Source: Ktedonobacter racemifer DSM 44963 (GTDB lineage Bacteria; Chloroflexota; Ktedonobacteria; Ktedonobacterales; Ktedonobacteraceae). From it: 64,000 nucleotides of DNA. The position numbers and the translations under genes were made by a program. The notes beneath the pieces were generated by a model that was not told the DNA's origin, did no database searches, and saw only the letters and a program-made list of their open reading frames with translations. Location: contig NZ_ADVG01000001.1 of the NCBI RefSeq assembly GCF_000178855.1, forward strand, positions 2,517,481 to 2,581,480, given 5' to 3'. Shown piece after piece: positions 1 through 8,531 of this stretch; position 1 is the stretch's first letter; the number at the start of each line of letters is the position of its first letter.

Positions 1-271
1 GGGAGAGTTCGGCCAGGTGCAGCGCGTGGTGCACCTCTCCCTCGCTGGTCTCCTCCACCCGCGCCAGGGCCAGGCCCGTGGTTTTTGCGCCAGGATCGAT
101 CTTGAGCGCCACCGGTTGCAGCGTGCTCTGCTGGACGCTGCGGTCCTTGAGACGGATCGTGAAGGGGCTGAGCCGGTGGACCACCGCCCGCTTGCGTGCG
201 AGCAGGAGGCGTGCACGTCTGGGGGTACAGGGCATGAGCGGCTTTTTGTATCTGTCGAGCACAAACACCAT
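1..271 (-). CDS. iscB: IscB RNA-guided nuclease, N-terminal part (cut by window edge)
   Basis: The first 90 codons of an IscB gene are visible; the rest lies beyond the left edge. The N-terminus carries the PLMP motif at residues 11-14 that defines the IscB PLMP domain, then the RuvC-I segment KIDPGAKTTGLAL with its catalytic Asp. It is nearly identical to the complete IscB at 23798-25087. Family knowledge: IscB is the transposon-encoded ancestor of Cas9 and uses an omega-RNA to cut DNA. The ATG (269-271) directly follows a conserved noncoding segment that fits the omega-RNA. Integrity of the HNH and RuvC-III parts cannot be judged here. Confidence 0.88.
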   Translation of the reverse strand, partial: MVFVLDRYKKPLMPCTPRRARLLLARKRAVVHRLSPFTIRLKDRSVQQSTLQPVALKIDPGAKTTGLALARVEETSEGEVHHALHLAELS

Positions 272-592
272 GGGTGACTCCTTTCGTTTCCCTCGTGTGA
301 GGGCCCCGTTACCGGGCTGTGTAACGGTCCTGAGCAGGCTGACTCAGGACGCTCCCCTCGCCGGTGTTGCTCTCGCTTGTTCGGCTCAACGCACCGACCC
401 GTACCCCGACGGGTGCTTTTAACGCTGAGCGACAGCGCTCGCTGCTGAGGAAGCACAACGAGGTGTCGTGACGAGCGCAACGCTGGTACCAATCAGCGCC
501 TTGCCTGCGGGCTCTGGTACCTCGGCTGGACAACGAAGACGGCATCAACACAAGGGACAAGCCCCCGCATTCATGCGTGGGGATCGTTGACT
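272..592 (-). ncRNA. Putative IscB omega-RNA (locus 1)
   Basis: This 321-nt stretch lies immediately upstream of the iscB start and matches 25088-25408, upstream of the second iscB, with few substitutions and equal length. Similarity ends sharply: 592 and 25408 are the last shared bases and the flanks then differ completely. In IscB systems the omega-RNA is encoded upstream of the ORF and its guide comes from the flank at the 5' end. The guide would be the reverse complement of about 593-608, ATGATTTGTTAGTCTT. Short open frames inside are shadows. RNA status is inferred from position and conservation. Confidence 0.75.
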
Positions 593-636
593 AAGACTAA
601 CAAATCATCTCATTATAAGGTTCTCCGTCAGCGTTA

Positions 637-747
637 GCTACCATCTGTCCCTTAGAGCGCCTCGACCTGATTATCACCGACAAACAATCTCCGCTCCACC
701 TGGTAAACCAGATTAGTCAATTGGGGGTCGAGGTCTTGCTGGTATAA
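637..747 (+). pseudogene. C-terminal remnant of a DeoR-family regulator
   Basis: The frame ending at TAA 745-747 reads LERLDLIITDKQSPLHL and ends in GVEVLLV. This matches the end of DeoR-type sugar repressors (pattern LDxxITD...GVxVxxV). There is an in-frame stop just upstream at 634-636, so only the tail survives. It lies 44 bp from the IscB/omega-RNA boundary, so the rest was probably lost through that insertion or associated deletion. It may once have regulated the nearby catabolic genes; that is speculation. Confidence 0.55.
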
Positions 748-783
748 AGTTGTTTTACCAAACAAGACATGCTCCGCCCATTG

Positions 784-885
784 ATGACTCCGCTAAAAAG
801 CAAGCTACCTGTTATGGCTTGGCAATCCATCGACGTCCTTGTATGTGTTGCTAACACATCGTTTCAAATTTTCCAGCGGAGTCAT
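784..885. repeat. 11-bp inverted repeat pair downstream of the PhyH gene
   Basis: ATGACTCCGCT at 784-794 is the exact reverse complement of AGCGGAGTCAT at 875-885. The pair encloses about 80 bp and lies just beyond the stop of the dioxygenase gene at 919-1701. It could be a long hairpin or the ends of a small element. No gene is recognised between 748 and 918. Confidence 0.4.
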
Positions 886-918
886 TGAGGGAGGGCAATG
901 AACCACACAGAGTGTTGC

Positions 919-1701
919 CTAGCGCGCGACTATTTCCTCGACCGTTGGGAAAAAGTCGCCCTCCAGTTTCTGGCCCATTTGTAGCTCTAGAGGATCGGTG
1001 ATGACATGCCGCTTCCCGGTGTACGTCGTGCTGGCATCCATATAGATAGCGACGTGCGCGATACGTTGCTCATCGGTAAAATTTGGCGTTGCCATGTGGG
1101 CGATACGAGCATGATGGAAGGTGCAATCGCCCGCTTTTAAGGGGACTGTAACGCGCTGCATCCATACCAGGTCAGGGCACTTCCTCATCAAGTCATGGGC
1201 ATCAGAAAGATCCTGGCTGGTGAGTTCAGTTTTTGTCTGTGAACCGGGGATAAAGGTCATGCAGCCCCTTTCGGCTGGCACATCGACGAGCGCGATCCAG
1301 GCACTCAGCGCATGGGTTGAGTTGGCGTGCGGCCAGTAAGGTTGATCCTGGTGAAACTCCGTTGGTGCATTGTTGTGTGGTTCCTTGATAAGCGTCTGGT
1401 CGTGCCAGATACGCAGGGGAACGCCTGCCAGCCGTTGGGCTATCGCGGCCACGTTGGGGTGGAGAGTAAGCTGGCGTATCGCCGCATCTTCGCGCCAGAC
1501 ATTGACCAGTTGCGTGAAGATGTTGCTGTGATGTGAGTAGTTCTTGATGCGTTTCTGCGTCTCCAAAGTAGCTGCGCGGAATCGTGTCACTTCCTCTGGC
1601 GAAATAATGCCACGAATAGACACGAATCCTTGCCTGCGATACGTCTCGATAGTTTCAGTAGAAAGGTTTTCCGCAGTCGTCGTATAGACAGATATTGTCA
1701 T
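919..1701 (-). CDS. Phytanoyl-CoA dioxygenase (PhyH) family protein
   Basis: A 260-aa Fe(II)/2-oxoglutarate-dependent oxygenase. The facial triad is visible: H117-x-D119 in FHQDQPYW, and a distal His, probably H202, in the segment HHARIAHMATPN. The fold core ALSAWIALVDVPAERGCMTF is typical of PhyH and related hydroxylases. Length is normal for the family. ATG at 1699-1701. Substrate unknown. A second, different PhyH protein heads the catabolic operon at 6078, so both may hydroxylate or cleave related substrates; the TnpB element between them looks like a later insertion. Confidence 0.85.
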   Translation of the reverse strand: MTISVYTTTAENLSTETIETYRRQGFVSIRGIISPEEVTRFRAATLETQKRIKNYSHHSNIFTQLVNVWREDAAIRQLTLHPNVAAIAQRLAGVPLRIWHDQTLIKEPHNNAPTEFHQDQPYWPHANSTHALSAWIALVDVPAERGCMTFIPGSQTKTELTSQDLSDAHDLMRKCPDLVWMQRVTVPLKAGDCTFHHARIAHMATPNFTDEQRIAHVAIYMDASTTYTGKRHVITDPLELQMGQKLEGDFFPTVEEIVAR

Positions 1702-1734
1702 GTGAAAACTCCTTTACTCTTCACATATGAGGTC

Positions 1735-3660
1735 CCTGAAAGCTCCCCCGCTAAAGCGGTGGGGGTTCCAGGGGTTCTTTCCACGCTTCAAGTGCTTCCC
1801 TTGTGGAGAGGAGCGCTTGCTCTAGTGGTCGTTCCCCCGGACGTTCGAGCAGACGCGCTCCGGCTCGAGTCAACCCCAAGCTTCGGGGCAACGTCTGCCC
1901 CTCTTTCGCGCGTTGTATAGTACGCTCATGTGCTGCTCGCAGGCGCGCTTCCGCCCCCTCCCAATACCCCTGGTATCGGGCACACGAGGGAATAGGTTCT
2001 GCTGGATCCAGGTAGGCCGCCAGAAAGGCCGAGTACAAATCGCGTTGAACTGGCCCAATGCCGCAGACACACTGATGCCAGCGCTGGGAGAGCGGCTTCT
2101 TTACTCGCTTGCCACAGCCATGACACCATTGGCTCAGCGCTGTCGTGCGCGTGGGGACCTCGATCAGGGTGCCGCCCGTACTTGCAACGGTGCGTCTCAA
2201 TAACTCGACAAACATCCCTGGAGCTCGCAATCCCACACTCTTGCCATATGTTTTCTGCCAGGCCTTGTAGGAGATCTTTTCGAGGATGATGGTCTTGCCC
2301 AGCGCGACGACCTCGTGCACCTTGCGGCCATGCAGGCTCTTGCGGTGAGCTGCCAGCCTGCGCTCTTTGGCCGCCTTGCGCCGTCGGGTAGCCTGGTAGC
2401 ACTTGCTCTGCTTCCACCGCAGCTTCTTTTTGCCCTGTTTTTTGATGCGCCCCTTCTCGTCGTAGTTTTCGGGATTGGCGGCTCGCCTCTGCCGATCCAT
2501 CTGCCGTTGCAAGCGGCGAATGGCTTTGGCATCAGGAGCCAACTCGGCGCAGAACACCTCCAGACTTGCCTCCCCTTCCTGGGGAACGAGGGCCAGAGTC
2601 GAAGGCCCCAAATCAGCCCCAACAATGCTTGTGCCCACCTTGTGCTTTTTCTTGCGGTGCGGCACACCTTCCAAGGCCAGCTGCACGAAGTAGCGGTAGC
2701 CCTCGGCATCGGCACCGGCTGCCCTGGGACTGTTGGCGGGACGTTGGATAAGGCGGGCATACTTGATGCGATGCCTTAGGCCATGGGTCACTACCTCATC
2801 CTTCCAGGCGATGAGGGCTGGGAGCTGATCCCCGTTCCAGAGCAGAAAGCCGGCGTTGCCTTCTTCGGGGGATTGCAAGACAAAACGCAGGCTGGTATCG
2901 TTGCGCTTGTTTTCGATGCTGGAGAAGCCACGTCCTCGGCTCTTGAAGCGGACCCTCCTGGCCTGGCCCACGCAGACACGATTGAGGGCTCGATAGGCGC
3001 GAGTGGCCAACGTTTGCGCCAGCACGGCCTCAATATGCTCGGCAATCCAGCCCACGCGCAGGGCTTTGACCGCTTCGTGCAAGGCTGCTTCGCTGAAGCC
3101 ATACCGCTTGCGCAAGGCGGAGAAGGCCGCTGCTCGTTCCGCTTTGTGGGTGCGATGAAGGGCGCGAGCAGCTTGCCAGGCGGGATCAGCTCGCATGCGG
3201 CGTAGGCGCTTTTGTCCTTCGGAGAGGATAGCATTATAGAGCAGGCGAGCGGCTTCCAGGTGGGCGCGCAGGCGGGCCGCTTGCCCGGGATGGACCACCA
3301 GGGGCAGTTCCAGCAGGAATGTGGGCGTGGCTGGCCGCTTCTCCCGCTGCTCTTCCTGTTGCTGCTTGCTCTGGCGTTTCTTGTCCATCAGTCTCCTCTC
3401 TCCTCACATCTAGCGCTTGTATGCTGATGCGTCTATTCTAGCAGAACGCGGACTAGAACGCAAGTTCTTTTTTATGGGTTCCCCGAAGGAGAGCTTCTCT
3501 GGAAAGGGATTGTTTCCTGCTGCGAGAGGGGGCATCCCGGGCGCACTTCTCAGCCGCACTTCTCAAGAGCTTTCCCTCCTCAGCCACCCTCTTCCCCTGG
3601 AGTAGGGAACGGCGGTTCATCCCCCGCTTCAAAAACGGGGGCTTTCCCACCCATTTCCTG
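1735..3660 (-). mobile_element. IS605-type TnpB element (no TnpA)
   Basis: A tnpB gene flanked by subterminal hairpins: 1744-1766 (CCCCCGCT/AGCGGTGGGGG) beyond the 3' end and 3621-3641 (CCCCCG/CGGGGG) beyond the 5' end. No Y1 transposase is present, as in IS1341-type elements. Family knowledge: the reRNA overlaps the tnpB 3' end and right end, and its guide is the flank just outside, here about 1720-1735 read leftwards. Exact ends cannot be fixed by eye. The stretch 3389-3620 has no recognisable gene. Confidence 0.6.
1751..3388 (-). CDS. tnpB: TnpB-family RNA-guided nuclease (IS605 OrfB)
   Basis: A 545-aa protein with a complete TnpB catalytic set. RuvC-I is GADLGPSTLALV with D259; RuvC-II is IILEKISYKAW with E370; a zinc finger uses C422, C425, C440 and C442; RuvC-III is PVQRDLYSAFLAAYL with D450. 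It is longer than the usual 370-420 aa because of a Gln/Lys-rich N-terminus and an Arg/Glu-rich C-terminal tail of about 85 residues. It appears intact. A fragment of a close relative lies at 26456-26700. TnpB cuts DNA using an RNA made from the element's right end; activity here is inferred from intact residues. Confidence 0.88.
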   Translation of the reverse strand: MDKKRQSKQQQEEQREKRPATPTFLLELPLVVHPGQAARLRAHLEAARLLYNAILSEGQKRLRRMRADPAWQAARALHRTHKAERAAAFSALRKRYGFSEAALHEAVKALRVGWIAEHIEAVLAQTLATRAYRALNRVCVGQARRVRFKSRGRGFSSIENKRNDTSLRFVLQSPEEGNAGFLLWNGDQLPALIAWKDEVVTHGLRHRIKYARLIQRPANSPRAAGADAEGYRYFVQLALEGVPHRKKKHKVGTSIVGADLGPSTLALVPQEGEASLEVFCAELAPDAKAIRRLQRQMDRQRRAANPENYDEKGRIKKQGKKKLRWKQSKCYQATRRRKAAKERRLAAHRKSLHGRKVHEVVALGKTIILEKISYKAWQKTYGKSVGLRAPGMFVELLRRTVASTGGTLIEVPTRTTALSQWCHGCGKRVKKPLSQRWHQCVCGIGPVQRDLYSAFLAAYLDPAEPIPSCARYQGYWEGAEARLRAAHERTIQRAKEGQTLPRSLGLTRAGARLLERPGERPLEQALLSTREALEAWKEPLEPPPL

Positions 3661-3890
3661 TAAAAAGGTGTTTAAGCAACTACGATAACGACACGCCGCT
3701 TCAAGCGCCGATCGAATGGATCTTTTTGTATGATTACGATAGTAATATACCGTTTTATAACGAGAAACTGTTAGGCAAAAAACGTCTACTTCTTCGCTAT
3801 TATTGATATAGTACGTCAGTACCAACTATAGTCGTTTTTAACGATAACTATATGCGTAACTCGTGCAGTTTTGGTTGGCATGAAAGTGAC

Positions 3891-4853
3891 ATGATGAGTA
3901 ATCAAAGAAGACCTAAAGCATTACTTTGGCAGCATCTCTACGGTAATGATGGTGTACCGGTCATAGCACAGCGCGTTTCCCTGATGAATGGAGATTTTGA
4001 ACCTCACTCGCATGATTTTGTCGAGGTCGTCCTGGTTCTTTCGGGGTATGGGAACCATATATCGCTAGTAGGAGAACAATCACTTGCGCCAGGTGACATC
4101 ATCATTCTTCGCCCTGGTGCCTGGCATGTGTACCGTGCTTGCCGGCAACTCGAAGTCTATAATTGCTGCTTTAGTCGTAGCTTGCTGCAAAACGAGCTTT
4201 CCTGGATGGGCGAAGAAGCGTGGCTCCAGCACCTCTTTGTGGCAAAAGCGACCAGTGTAGAACAGCACAGTATCCATTTTTTTCATCTTGCTCAGCCGAT
4301 CTCTACTACATGCTTGAGCCACCTGGACACTATTCACATTGCAAAACAGACAAACAGTGTTTTACAAAAAACTGCCATCCTTGGGCATCTGCTCCTCTTC
4401 CTCACCCAACTTGCTCAAGATATGGGCGAGCGCGATGCAATCAATGAGCCTTCCCTAGCATGGAAACGGGCGTTACCTATGACTGTGCTCTCTGCTAAAA
4501 ACCTGCTCGATAAGCAACTTGCCTATCCCTGGAGTCTGGAAACGTTGTCTAAACGCCTGGGAATTGATCGTTCCTACTTGGTGAGATTGTTTACAGCACA
4601 TATCGGAATATCACCTATAGCGTATCTCACGCGCCAGTGCACCCAGCAGGCGACACATTTGCTGATCACTACAGATCTGCCTATTGCTACCATCGGTGCA
4701 GCAGTAGGCTGGCCCGAACCACGGCATTTTGCCCGTCGCTTCAAGGCTCAGGTAGGGGTGAGTGCCTCTGCATACCGGGCACAATTTTTTGCGCCGATGA
4801 TCCAGTCCGATCAAACACACCAGGCCACATTCGATGAGAGCAAGCAGGTATAA
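3891..4853 (+). CDS. AraC-family transcriptional regulator (cupin sensor)
   Basis: N-terminal cupin-like sensor (HSHDFVEVVLVLSGYGNH, then LAPGDIIILRPGAWHVY) and a C-terminal AraC double helix-turn-helix of about 100 residues (LSKRLGIDRSYLVRLFTAHIG and a second helix unit ending PRHFARRFKAQVGVSASAYR). The frame is open from an ATG at 3852, but I prefer 3891/3894, which follow GAAAGTG; about 320 residues. Such proteins usually sense sugars or small acids and activate neighbouring catabolic genes. It faces away from the dioxygenase/TnpB side and lies convergent to the next AraC gene. The upstream region 3700-3850 is AT-rich and holds the near-palindrome TATAGTCGTTTTTAACG, a possible operator. 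Confidence 0.85.
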   Translation: MMSNQRRPKALLWQHLYGNDGVPVIAQRVSLMNGDFEPHSHDFVEVVLVLSGYGNHISLVGEQSLAPGDIIILRPGAWHVYRACRQLEVYNCCFSRSLLQNELSWMGEEAWLQHLFVAKATSVEQHSIHFFHLAQPISTTCLSHLDTIHIAKQTNSVLQKTAILGHLLLFLTQLAQDMGERDAINEPSLAWKRALPMTVLSAKNLLDKQLAYPWSLETLSKRLGIDRSYLVRLFTAHIGISPIAYLTRQCTQQATHLLITTDLPIATIGAAVGWPEPRHFARRFKAQVGVSASAYRAQFFAPMIQSDQTHQATFDESKQV

Positions 4854-4890
4854 GATGGCGGTTAGCCTCCAACTTGTCGGCGTGTCTTAC

Positions 4891-5844
4891 TTATCCAAAG
4901 GTTGCCCGGTAGGCTGTGGGCGTCTGATGGAAGGTAGTCTGGAAGGCATGAGCCAGGCGGGGACCATCGCTAAAGCCAACTCGCTGCGCGATTTCGGTCA
5001 TATTAAGCGAGGTGGTGCGCAGCAGCGTCTGGGCACGTTCCAGGCGTAGGGAGCGTATGTACGTAGCTGGTGGGACACCGACCTCGCGTGTAAAGATCTC
5101 GCTAAAGCGGCTGGGGGAGAGAAACAGTAGAGAAGCTAGTTGTGGTACGGTCAACGGCTCATGAAAACGCTCCTCACAAATGCGCAGAACCTTGGCAATG
5201 CCGTTACTACAGGCAGTTTCCCCGCTCATTTTGGAAGCAGGAAGTTCTTTGTCTACCGGTCCTTGCCCGCGTGTGACAGAGACAAGTAGATGAAATAACT
5301 GGCAGTGCGTCAACAGGACAGCGGCGAGTTCTGGTTCAACATACTCCAGGCAAATTTCTCCAAGTATCGCATTCACGGCACGATGATGCTCTGGTGAAAG
5401 GTGCAAGCGGTGCGCATAGCAGGGCTGCTTATCTCCGACGGTATCCTCTGCACCGATAAGTAAACGCCAGAATCCGGGTAGCGCACTTAATGCTGCTAGT
5501 TCTTCAGCAGAGAAGAGATGACGTTGAAAGTAAAACGCGTCGAGCTCAAGTGTGCGATAGTGCTGATAAGCATGGGTTGCTCCGGGTGGAAGAATATAGA
5601 CATCTCCAGGCACAACCGTATAGGGATGGTGATTAACCACATGGATGCCATGCCCGTTCTGAACGATATAGAGGGCGTAGAAATCTACATGGTGGTGCGG
5701 ACCGGTGTCTAGGCCATCAGCGTAGCGCTCGTGTCGTAGCAGAAGAGGAATGGATTGATGTTGCTCCATGTTCGCAAAAGAGCAAGGAATAACCTCCTGC
5801 GGTCTCGTTCGCTCCGTCCATAGATATGTATCTGGATACTGCAT
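4891..5844 (-). CDS. AraC-family transcriptional regulator, divergent from the catabolic operon
   Basis: An AraC/cupin regulator: sensor part HHHVDFYALYIVQNGHGIHV and VVPGDVYILPPGATHAY, C-terminal HTH pair with VPQLASLLFLSPSRFSEIFT and NMTEIAQRVGFSDGPRLAHA. A GTG at 5851-5853 could start it, but ATG at 5842-5844 has GGTAGGTG at a good distance. It is read away from the long gene train beginning at 6078, with a shared control region of about 230 bp, so it is the most likely regulator of that operon. It is a paralogue in kind, not in close sequence, of the AraC gene at 3891. Confidence 0.87.
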   Translation of the reverse strand: MQYPDTYLWTERTRPQEVIPCSFANMEQHQSIPLLLRHERYADGLDTGPHHHVDFYALYIVQNGHGIHVVNHHPYTVVPGDVYILPPGATHAYQHYRTLELDAFYFQRHLFSAEELAALSALPGFWRLLIGAEDTVGDKQPCYAHRLHLSPEHHRAVNAILGEICLEYVEPELAAVLLTHCQLFHLLVSVTRGQGPVDKELPASKMSGETACSNGIAKVLRICEERFHEPLTVPQLASLLFLSPSRFSEIFTREVGVPPATYIRSLRLERAQTLLRTTSLNMTEIAQRVGFSDGPRLAHAFQTTFHQTPTAYRATFG

Positions 5845-5892
5845 GCTATACACCTACCTTTTCTGGAGAAAATGCCAAGAAATCCGCTGAAA

Positions 5893-5953
5893 TTGACAAG
5901 ACAATGATCCACCCTTGCTTTTATACTTACCTGAAGATCGTGTGTCTTGTCAA
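5893..5953. promoter_or_regulatory. Candidate operator: 10-bp inverted repeat in the divergent promoter region
   Basis: TTGACAAGAC (5893-5902) and GTCTTGTCAA (5944-5953) are perfect reverse complements, centred between the AraC gene and the catabolic operon. The 41-bp spacing would suit two half-sites on the same DNA face or an AraC looping arrangement. The left arm also resembles a -35 box (TTGACA). Function is inferred. Confidence 0.45.
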
Positions 5954-6077
5954 GCGATGATTGTTTTATCATGCTAGCAGGTAGGTGAAATTTGAGCACC
6001 ACATGATAAGTGTAAGGCAAGACATGGAAGTAGCAGTACTGCATGTTACGATGTTTCAGCATACAGAAAGGCAGGCG

Positions 6078-6890
6078 ATGAGCGATTTGACATCTGCAAC
6101 TTTTGATACCTACGCGCCGTTTGTCGAGTCCGATGCGAACGCCGCTGCCGAAGCGCTGCGAAAGCAGATGAACGAACAAGGGTATCTCTTTTTCCGGGGA
6201 CTCGTTCCAGAGGAGGAGGTACTCACCGTACGGCGTGCTGTGTTGGAAGTGATTAGCGCGGCAGGATGGGTTGATCCAGCTTACGACTTGATGGAAGGGC
6301 GAGCGATGCCCGGACACAAGCCGCTAACCGAGGGGCAGCCAGAATACGCTGCTGCTTATCGCAAGGTGTTGCGTACCCCCAGTTTCCATAACTTTCCGTG
6401 CCATTCTGCGCTTATGGGGGTGGCACAGAAATTACTGAGTGAGGAAGTCTTCGTGCACCCACGACGCATCGGGCGCATAACTTTCCCCGGTGCGGTGGCT
6501 TTCGCGACACCACCACACCAGGACTACTACTACATCCGTGGTTCTGTCGAAACCTATTCGTGCTGGACGCCCCTCGGCGCTTGCCCGCGTGAACTGGGCG
6601 GGCTGGCCGTCTGGCCCAGCAGTCACAACTTCGGCTTTATTGAGCACAGTATCAAACATCCCGGCGCTGTTGGTGGTCATGGTGTCCCTGTGGATGAATC
6701 TCAGGCACACTGGCACACCGCTGACTATGGAGTAGGGGATGCGCTGTTCTTCCGCTCGTACACCATCCACAAAGCGCTTCCCAATCTCACGCAGGATCGC
6801 CTGCGTCTCTCAACCGACAATCGCTATCAGCTCAGCAATGACGAGATCGACCCTGCTGCTCTCAAGCCGCACGGCGTGAGCGGAAAGTAG
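6078..6890 (+). CDS. Phytanoyl-CoA dioxygenase (PhyH) family protein, first gene of the catabolic operon
   Basis: About 270 aa from ATG 6078, preceded by GAAAGGCAG; an upstream in-frame GTG (5985) would add 31 unconserved-looking residues. The Fe-binding HxD lies in PPHQDYYYIRGS and the distal His in the segment around SYTIHKALPNLT. The motif ELGGLAVWPSSHN is typical of PhyH proteins. It should hydroxylate a substrate with 2-oxoglutarate and O2. Position at the head of an ABC importer and dehydrogenase train suggests it acts on the imported compound or a derivative; the substrate is not evident. Confidence 0.85.
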   Translation: MSDLTSATFDTYAPFVESDANAAAEALRKQMNEQGYLFFRGLVPEEEVLTVRRAVLEVISAAGWVDPAYDLMEGRAMPGHKPLTEGQPEYAAAYRKVLRTPSFHNFPCHSALMGVAQKLLSEEVFVHPRRIGRITFPGAVAFATPPHQDYYYIRGSVETYSCWTPLGACPRELGGLAVWPSSHNFGFIEHSIKHPGAVGGHGVPVDESQAHWHTADYGVGDALFFRSYTIHKALPNLTQDRLRLSTDNRYQLSNDEIDPAALKPHGVSGK

Positions 6891-7037
6891 TCATATACAC
6901 AGCGTAGCTATGAGGGCAGTAAACACTGTTTCACCACCTCATAGCCTACCAGTATTTGTATCATTGGTTCGTAGTGCGCAACAAACCGAGCGCTGAGAAT
7001 GCGCGATCAAGTTCTACCTCACACCAGGAGGAGGATT

Positions 7038-8444
7038 ATGGTTCGCAGTTCGCTAAACGAATGTCTCAATTTTCTCACTACTCGTCGCCAGGCCATCAAA
7101 ACGATGAGTCTTGGAGCCACTGCTCTTGCACTGTCTGGTTGTAATGTCATTATGGGTGCTGCGCCCCCGGGACTTTCCTCGTTAGGCAAAGATCCGGCCC
7201 CCGGACGCAAGACCGTCATCGAGATTTATAGCGTCTTTAGCAGTAATGTTGCCGTCGGTTGGAACGAGCTTGCCGCACGATATGAAAAAGCCCAGCCAGA
7301 TGTTGGCGTGAAAATTACCTATGCGCCTGCCAGCGGTGGCGGCGGAGATGACAATCCGAAGCTATTTACCTCCATCGCGGGAAAAACACCTCCTGATATC
7401 GCCAATCTCACTCCTTTCAGCACGCCCCAGTGGGCTGAACTGGGTATCATGACAGACCTCACCCCCTATTTGCAGCGTGATGGGATCACTGCCGACACTT
7501 TCTTCCCAATAGCTTGGCATGACATGAACTACAAAGGGCGTGTCTGGCAGGTACAGTGGGACGCGGACCCTAACTTTGCCTTCTTCTGGAATAAGGATCT
7601 GTTCCAGAAGGAGGGGCTTGATCCCAACCGACCTCCTCAGACCATCGATGAGGTAGATGAGTACTCGCGAAGGATCAACCGCAGCAAGGGAGGGAATGTC
7701 ACACAGATCGGCATGATTCCATGGGGAACCTATGGCTTCAGCAATTCGATGTTCACCTGGGGCTGGGCTTTCGGCGGCGAATTCTATGATCCTGAGAAAG
7801 AAGAGGTTACCCCCGACAACGACTATGTGGTCAAAGCCCTTGAATGGATGGTAAAGTACGCCAGATCGGTAGGCGGGGCAGACAAGGTGAACGTGAGCCC
7901 GCCAAATCTACAGTTACCTCCCTTTGGTGCCGGCACAGTGGGTATGGCTCCACTGGTTGCCCCTAATGCCAGAGACTTAAAGACAGGAGCTCCCAATATG
8001 CATGTAGGGGCGGCTTTGCTACCATATCAGGGACCAGGAGCAACACAACCGGGGGCCGGGGCCTGGTTTGGCGGCTGGAGCCTGTTTGTTCCTAAAGGGG
8101 CCAAACACCCAGATGAGGCCTGGGATTTTATCAAGTGGGTCTCAACCAGTCCCGAAGGTACGCTGGCTCAATGGGAAACGGTTGGTTTCCCCCCTGCTTG
8201 CAAAAATACTCCCGTCTTCGATCGTATGAAAGCAGATCCCATCATGGGCCCATACTACAATGTGCTGCTGACAGCACAGCATTCCCGACCAGCTATCCCT
8301 GTGGGTGGGTTTTATGCTACACAATTTGAGCAAATAATCTCGGATGCTATCTATGGCAAGTTGACACCGTTGCAGGCACTCAGAACGGTCAAGGAGAGTA
8401 CCATGAAGGAGTGGGTCCGCTTCAAGCGCGAGGCCGGTTCGTAA
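7038..8444 (+). CDS. ABC sugar-type extracellular solute-binding protein (lipoprotein)
   Basis: A 468-aa family 1 (MalE-like) binding protein. ATG 7038 follows a strong AGGAGGAGGA site; an upstream in-frame start at 6999 is unlikely. The N-terminus has an RR pair at residues 16-17, a hydrophobic run and lipobox LSGC with Cys35, so it is exported and lipid-anchored, possibly by Tat. Body motifs such as PPDIANLTPFSTPQW and DEAWDFIKWVSTSPEG fit this class. It works with the two permeases directly downstream. It binds a carbohydrate or related polar compound; the identity is unknown. Confidence 0.9.
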   Translation: MVRSSLNECLNFLTTRRQAIKTMSLGATALALSGCNVIMGAAPPGLSSLGKDPAPGRKTVIEIYSVFSSNVAVGWNELAARYEKAQPDVGVKITYAPASGGGGDDNPKLFTSIAGKTPPDIANLTPFSTPQWAELGIMTDLTPYLQRDGITADTFFPIAWHDMNYKGRVWQVQWDADPNFAFFWNKDLFQKEGLDPNRPPQTIDEVDEYSRRINRSKGGNVTQIGMIPWGTYGFSNSMFTWGWAFGGEFYDPEKEEVTPDNDYVVKALEWMVKYARSVGGADKVNVSPPNLQLPPFGAGTVGMAPLVAPNARDLKTGAPNMHVGAALLPYQGPGATQPGAGAWFGGWSLFVPKGAKHPDEAWDFIKWVSTSPEGTLAQWETVGFPPACKNTPVFDRMKADPIMGPYYNVLLTAQHSRPAIPVGGFYATQFEQIISDAIYGKLTPLQALRTVKESTMKEWVRFKREAGS

Positions 8445-8531
8445 CCCTCGACCCCTGGTATTTCTTTGGCATTCCTGATAGGTCTCTCTCATCGCTGAGC
8501 GCTTATCCAATTCCAATGAAGGAGGACATTG

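Noticed and set aside
309..560. Open frames of about 80 codons inside the omega-RNA segments (also 25125-25376)
   Set aside because: Both loci conserve them only because the RNA is conserved; they have no ribosome site or family signal.
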